Assembly: GCA_023150945.1 (NCBI GenBank)
Contig: JAKLJX010000010.1
Span: 1-64,000 of the forward strand
Source: a bacterium
GTDB lineage: Bacteria > Zhuqueibacterota > Zhuqueibacteria > Zhuqueibacterales > Zhuqueibacteraceae
Reading direction: 5' to 3'
Length of the DNA stretch: 64,000 bases
Shown: piece after piece, positions 60,554-64,000 of the stretch
How the letters are laid out: every line of letters starts with the position of its first letter
How positions within the stretch are numbered: position 1 is the first letter of the stretch
Program-made: the position numbers and the translations under genes
Notes under the pieces: generated by a model
What the model was told of the DNA's origin: nothing
The model's database searches: none
Seen by the model: only the letters and a program-made list of their open reading frames with translations

Positions 60554-63500
60554 TCAGTTGATGGTGGAGATGTATTCCGAAGGTGATTTCTTGTACAGTT
60601 TTCGGAAGCAACGTGCGAAATAGGTCAGGTCGCTAAAACCGACTTCATATGCCACTTGCGTTATGGTCATCCGTCTCGCTTCGAGAAGCTGCACGGCTCG
60701 CTTCAGGCGAATGCTCCGGATGAACTCATGAACGGTCTGGTCGGTCAAGCCGCGGAGTTTGCGATACAACTGCATCCGGCTAATCCCCACTTTTTGGCTC
60801 AAGGCTTCGGCGTTGAATTTGTCATCAGAAATGTGCTGCTCGATCGTCTCCATGATCCGCTGCAAAAGCTTTTCATCGATATCGCTAATCGCGATTTTCT
60901 TGGGTCCCAGCAGGACTTCGCGACTGAACTTCTCGCGCAGTTTTCTTCTGGATTCCAATAGATTGACGATATGCGCTTCCAACAAATCGAGGCTGAACGG
61001 CTTGGCCAGATAGGCATCGGCGCCCCGGACCAACCCTTCCAAGATGTTCTCCCGGGAAGAATAGGCGGTCAGCAGTATGATGGGAATATGACTGGTCTTT
61101 TCATCTTCCTTGAGTTGGTTGCAGAGTTGAATCCCGCTGATTTCAGAGATTCCAACGTCGGCAACCACCAAGTCCGGGATCATCCGCACCGCTTTCCTGA
61201 AGCCTTCCTGCCCGTTTTCGGCAACCAGAACGCGATACCTTGTCTCCAGTGTGCTTTTCAAGTAATCCCGCAATTCCCTGTCGTCTTCGACAATCAGGAT
61301 AACTGGAACATTTGCGTCCGGTTGCTGGAGCTCGGCGGCGCCGGCCACGTCAGACTCTTCAAATGCCAGGCCGCGGTTGACGGAGTTGGCCGGGGAAGCA
61401 GCCCGGAATTCGCCGACCAGTTGGTTTTCTTCCAGGTATTGTTCATCAATGGGAATTTGTATGGTGAAGGTGGAACCCTGCCCGGCGGTGCTGTGAACGG
61501 AAATTTCACCGTGGTAAAGCTGGACCAATTCGTGTACAAACGCCAGCCCGACACCGCTGCCCTCGTCATGATGCCCCTCAGGATCTTCCAGGCGGTTATA
61601 GCGCTGAAAGATATGTTCGATTTTATCCTGCGGAATACCGATGCCACTGTCCTGCACGCGGATTTCGAGGTACCGGCTCGCCCGGTCTTTGCGTTGCTGG
61701 GAGTCCGCGGACTGTTCGACAGACAATATCGCCACCGCCACCGTGATGTCGCCTTCATCCGGCGTAAATTTGAAGGCATTGGACAGCAAATTGTAGACGA
61801 TCTTATCCAGCTTGTCGGGATCAAACCAGACGAGCGCCTCCTCCGGGTTCGCGCGAAACTGCAAACGGATGCGATGTTCTGTGGCATAATCTTGAAAGGA
61901 ATGCACGATCTCATTCACAAAATGCACCACGTTTCCGTGCGAGAGGCTGAGCTGCAAATCACCGGTCTCGAGATTCTGGAAATCTTTCAACTGGTTGGTC
62001 ATGCGCTGCAGCCGTTTGGCGTTGCGCTGTATCAGCAGCAACGTGTTTCTGATTTTCTCTTCCACGGCGGCAGAAGTAATCAACTTCTCCAGGGGGCTCA
62101 GGATAAGCGTCAGCGGTGAATGAAATTCGTGCGCGATATTGGCAAAGAAGCGAGTTTTTGACTGATCCAGCTCGTACATCTTTTCCAATTGCAGATGCTC
62201 GATTTTCAACGCACTGCGCAGGCGTTGCCGGCCGATAAAATGGTTCAGCACGAAGGAGACCACGGCAATCACCACGAGCGCTTCAAGCAGATACGCCCAC
62301 CACGTCCTCCAAAACGGCGGAGTGATGGTGATTTTCATCGAGGCGCCGGCTTCATTCCAGAGACCGTCATTGTTCGAGGCTTTGACCCTGAAAACATAAT
62401 CTCCCGGATCCAGGTTGGTGTAGGTCGCGGTTCTCTTGGAGCCGACATAATTCCATGCGGACTCGAAACCCTCCAGCAGGTAGGCATATTGGTTCTTTTC
62501 CGCCGAGACGTAGCTCAATGCCACAAATTCAAAAGAGAAAACCGCGTCGCGGTGGGAGAGTACAAGCTTCGGCATCCCCTCGCCTTGTTCTTGCAAGCGG
62601 GAATGCTCGCCGCCGATCGCAATCGACTTGTTGAAGATCTTGATATCCGTGATGACAACCGGAGGAACATGGGGGTTGTCCTGCAAATCACGTGGCTGAA
62701 AAATATTGAATCCGCTGTTCCCGCCGAAAGCGATTTCACCACGCGCCGTCCGGCACCCGCTGCGGGCATTGAACTCGTTCCCCTGCAAGCCGTCGGCAAC
62801 GTCGTAGTTCTTGCAGGTGGCGGATTTCGTATCGAACCGCGCTATGCCTTTGTTCGTGCTCAACCACAAGATGCCCGGTTCGCCTTCAACAATACACTTG
62901 ATCTCGTCATTCGGCAGGCCCTCGCGTGTGGTGTAACGGATGAACGCATTCGCTGTGCGATCGAATCGGTTCAGCCCGCAGGTGGTACCAACCCAGATCG
63001 TCGCATCGCTGGTCTGGATGATGGAATGAACAAACCCCTTGCTCAAGCTGCTTTCATCCTGCGCCTCATGCTGGTAGCTGGTGAAGGTTTGGGTTTGTGG
63101 ATTGAAGCAGTCCAGCCCGACATCCGTTCCGATCCAGAGCAGACCGTCATCGTCTTGCCACACGACGCGGACGTCGTTGTCGCTCAATCCGCTGTTTCCC
63201 TTGTCATAGACGCGCACCGTCCGATCGTCGGGATTGAAATACGTCAAACCGCCCCAGAACGTGCACAGCCACAAGCCCCCGGCTCGATCTTCCAGCATGT
63301 GCAAAATTCTGTTGCTCCCCAGGCCATGCTTTTCTTTGGAGTAGCGCGTGAACCTCCGTGCCTGCCGGTCGAACAGATACAATCCGTCCGCCCAGGTTCC
63401 GACCCAGAAACGGCCGCGGCTGTCTTCGAAGAGACTGACGATGACGTCCGTGCCGAGGTTGCTGTTGCGGCGATTGAAATGGAAAAACTCGCGGCTTTGC

Positions 63501-64000
63501 TGCTCGACCAGACTGATCCCGCCACCATCCGTGGCAATCCACAAATTGTCGTTTTTGTCGGCAATGATTGCGTTGACCATGTTATGGCTCAGCCCGCCGA
63601 CGTTTCCGGGATGATGGGCGTAGTGTTGAAAACGGGGCTTGCGGTAGGCCAGAAAATTGACGCCGTAGGCATAGGTTCCCACCCAGATATTCTCGGTCCG
63701 GTCCTCATAGATCGACCAAATGGAATTATGATTCAGACTGGATCGATTGAAGGGATCATGCTGACAGTGCTGCCAGGTGCCGGTGGCGAGGTCGAGTATA
63801 TCGATGCCGGCATCCTCGCTGCCGATCCACAGGCGATTCTGGCTGTCGAGCAGGAGACTCAAGATGGTATTGCTGCTGAGTTGGTTTTGGGCAGCGGCTG
63901 AACTCGAATAATGCGCGCGCGCAAGCACCTCGCCGTTTTCATGTTCGAGCCGGTAGAGTCCGTCACCCTGGGTGGCGACCCAGATGATGTTCTCCGGAGA
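60554..64000 (-). CDS. Hybrid two-component sensor/AraC-type regulator (5' end outside window)
   Basis: At least 1148 residues; the frame is still open at the window edge with propeller sequence (NIIWVATQGDGLYRLEHENG), so an apparent GTG start at 63928 is not the true start. Order: two-component propeller repeats (NRLWIGSEDAGIDILD, DNLWIATDGGGISLV and others), a Y_Y_Y domain (ASNNDGLWNEAGASMKITI), one membrane helix (AYLLEALVVIAVVSFVLNHF), kinase with H-box AHEFHSPL (His codon 62129-62131) and G2 GSGVGLAFVHEL, receiver with Asp codon at 61157-61159 (LVVADVG), and an AraC helix-turn-helix (ITQVAYEVGFSDLTYFARCF). Family knowledge: such one-protein systems sense oligosaccharides in the periplasm and switch on adjacent glycan genes. 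Confidence 0.95.
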   Translation of the reverse strand, partial: SPENIIWVATQGDGLYRLEHENGEVLARAHYSSSAAAQNQLSSNTILSLLLDSQNRLWIGSEDAGIDILDLATGTWQHCQHDPFNRSSLNHNSIWSIYEDRTENIWVGTYAYGVNFLAYRKPRFQHYAHHPGNVGGLSHNMVNAIIADKNDNLWIATDGGGISLVEQQSREFFHFNRRNSNLGTDVIVSLFEDSRGRFWVGTWADGLYLFDRQARRFTRYSKEKHGLGSNRILHMLEDRAGGLWLCTFWGGLTYFNPDDRTVRVYDKGNSGLSDNDVRVVWQDDDGLLWIGTDVGLDCFNPQTQTFTSYQHEAQDESSLSKGFVHSIIQTSDATIWVGTTCGLNRFDRTANAFIRYTTREGLPNDEIKCIVEGEPGILWLSTNKGIARFDTKSATCKNYDVADGLQGNEFNARSGCRTARGEIAFGGNSGFNIFQPRDLQDNPHVPPVVITDIKIFNKSIAIGGEHSRLQEQGEGMPKLVLSHRDAVFSFEFVALSYVSAEKNQYAYLLEGFESAWNYVGSKRTATYTNLDPGDYVFRVKASNNDGLWNEAGASMKITITPPFWRTWWAYLLEALVVIAVVSFVLNHFIGRQRLRSALKIEHLQLEKMYELDQSKTRFFANIAHEFHSPLTLILSPLEKLITSAAVEEKIRNTLLLIQRNAKRLQRMTNQLKDFQNLETGDLQLSLSHGNVVHFVNEIVHSFQDYATEHRIRLQFRANPEEALVWFDPDKLDKIVYNLLSNAFKFTPDEGDITVAVAILSVEQSADSQQRKDRASRYLEIRVQDSGIGIPQDKIEHIFQRYNRLEDPEGHHDEGSGVGLAFVHELVQLYHGEISVHSTAGQGSTFTIQIPIDEQYLEENQLVGEFRAASPANSVNRGLAFEESDVAGAAELQQPDANVPVILIVEDDRELRDYLKSTLETRYRVLVAENGQEGFRKAVRMIPDLVVADVGISEISGIQLCNQLKEDEKTSHIPIILLTAYSSRENILEGLVRGADAYLAKPFSLDLLEAHIVNLLESRRKLREKFSREVLLGPKKIAISDIDEKLLQRIMETIEQHISDDKFNAEALSQKVGISRMQLYRKLRGLTDQTVHEFIRSIRLKRAVQLLEARRMTITQVAYEVGFSDLTYFARCFRKLYKKSPSEYISTIN

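Noticed and set aside
63926-63928. GTG as the start of the hybrid sensor gene
   Set aside because: The frame continues to the window edge and the upstream residues are a normal propeller repeat, so the gene is cut by the window rather than starting here.

Overview
The window is chromosomal DNA, visibly GC-rich, from a Gram-negative bacterium of the FCB group, most like Calditrichota or candidate division KSB1. That placement is inferred from protein content: three C-terminal type-A sorting tails with the NPNPFNP core (type IX secretion), a GWxTD-domain protein, a paired M16 peptidase operon, many SpII lipoproteins and a one-protein hybrid sensor with two-component propeller repeats. No rRNA, tRNA, CRISPR array, insertion sequence or prophage was seen.

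Region 1 (1-4.7 kb) has a secreted propeller-like protein with a sorting tail and an isolated VirD4/TraD-type ATPase with a clear sigma-70 promoter about 380 bp upstream. Region 2 (4.7-15.0 kb) is a cell-envelope cluster on the + strand: SpoIID/LytB protein, large membrane-anchored protein, DUF1175 lipoprotein, thioester-type alpha-2-macroglobulin and a stand-alone class B transpeptidase. Region 3 (15.1-19.6 kb) has two small lipoproteins, an active/inactive M16 peptidase pair and a GIY-YIG protein. Region 4 (19.7-32.1 kb) holds a NarL-type regulator, an NtrC/NtrY-like pair, three glycosyltransferases, a WecA-type initiating transferase, thioredoxin, a geranylgeranyl-reductase-like flavoprotein, and a manC operon with a PTS IIA protein and a zinc-ribbon protein. 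Region 5 (32.2-41.6 kb, - strand) has a GNAT protein next to a serine-palmitoyltransferase-like enzyme (candidate sphingolipid genes), a secreted unknown, glutamate dehydrogenase, a SLC13 carrier, a small unknown and a GWxTD protein. Region 6 (42-50 kb) has a large secreted M4 metalloprotease, several palindromic intergenic elements, two gene remnants, and a GH172 (DUF2961) plus DUF6786-like pair.

Region 7 (50.1-64 kb, - strand) is the most unusual part: a compact glycan-use locus, probably for a beta-glucan. In transcription order it holds a hybrid two-component sensor/AraC regulator (cut by the window edge), a TIM-barrel glycosidase joined to a long C-terminal region that looks like an outer-membrane beta-barrel, a lipoprotein with three near-identical 176-residue glycan-binding-like repeats, a GH16 lipoprotein, and one open frame joining a complete GPH-type sugar:cation symporter to a complete GH3 glycosidase. 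No SusC/SusD pair is present. A direct repeat with a 21-bp period lies just upstream of a promoter with a good -10 and poor -35, as expected for the target of the adjacent AraC-type output domain. A strong internal Shine-Dalgarno at the transporter/GH3 junction suggests the hydrolase may be made both fused and free.
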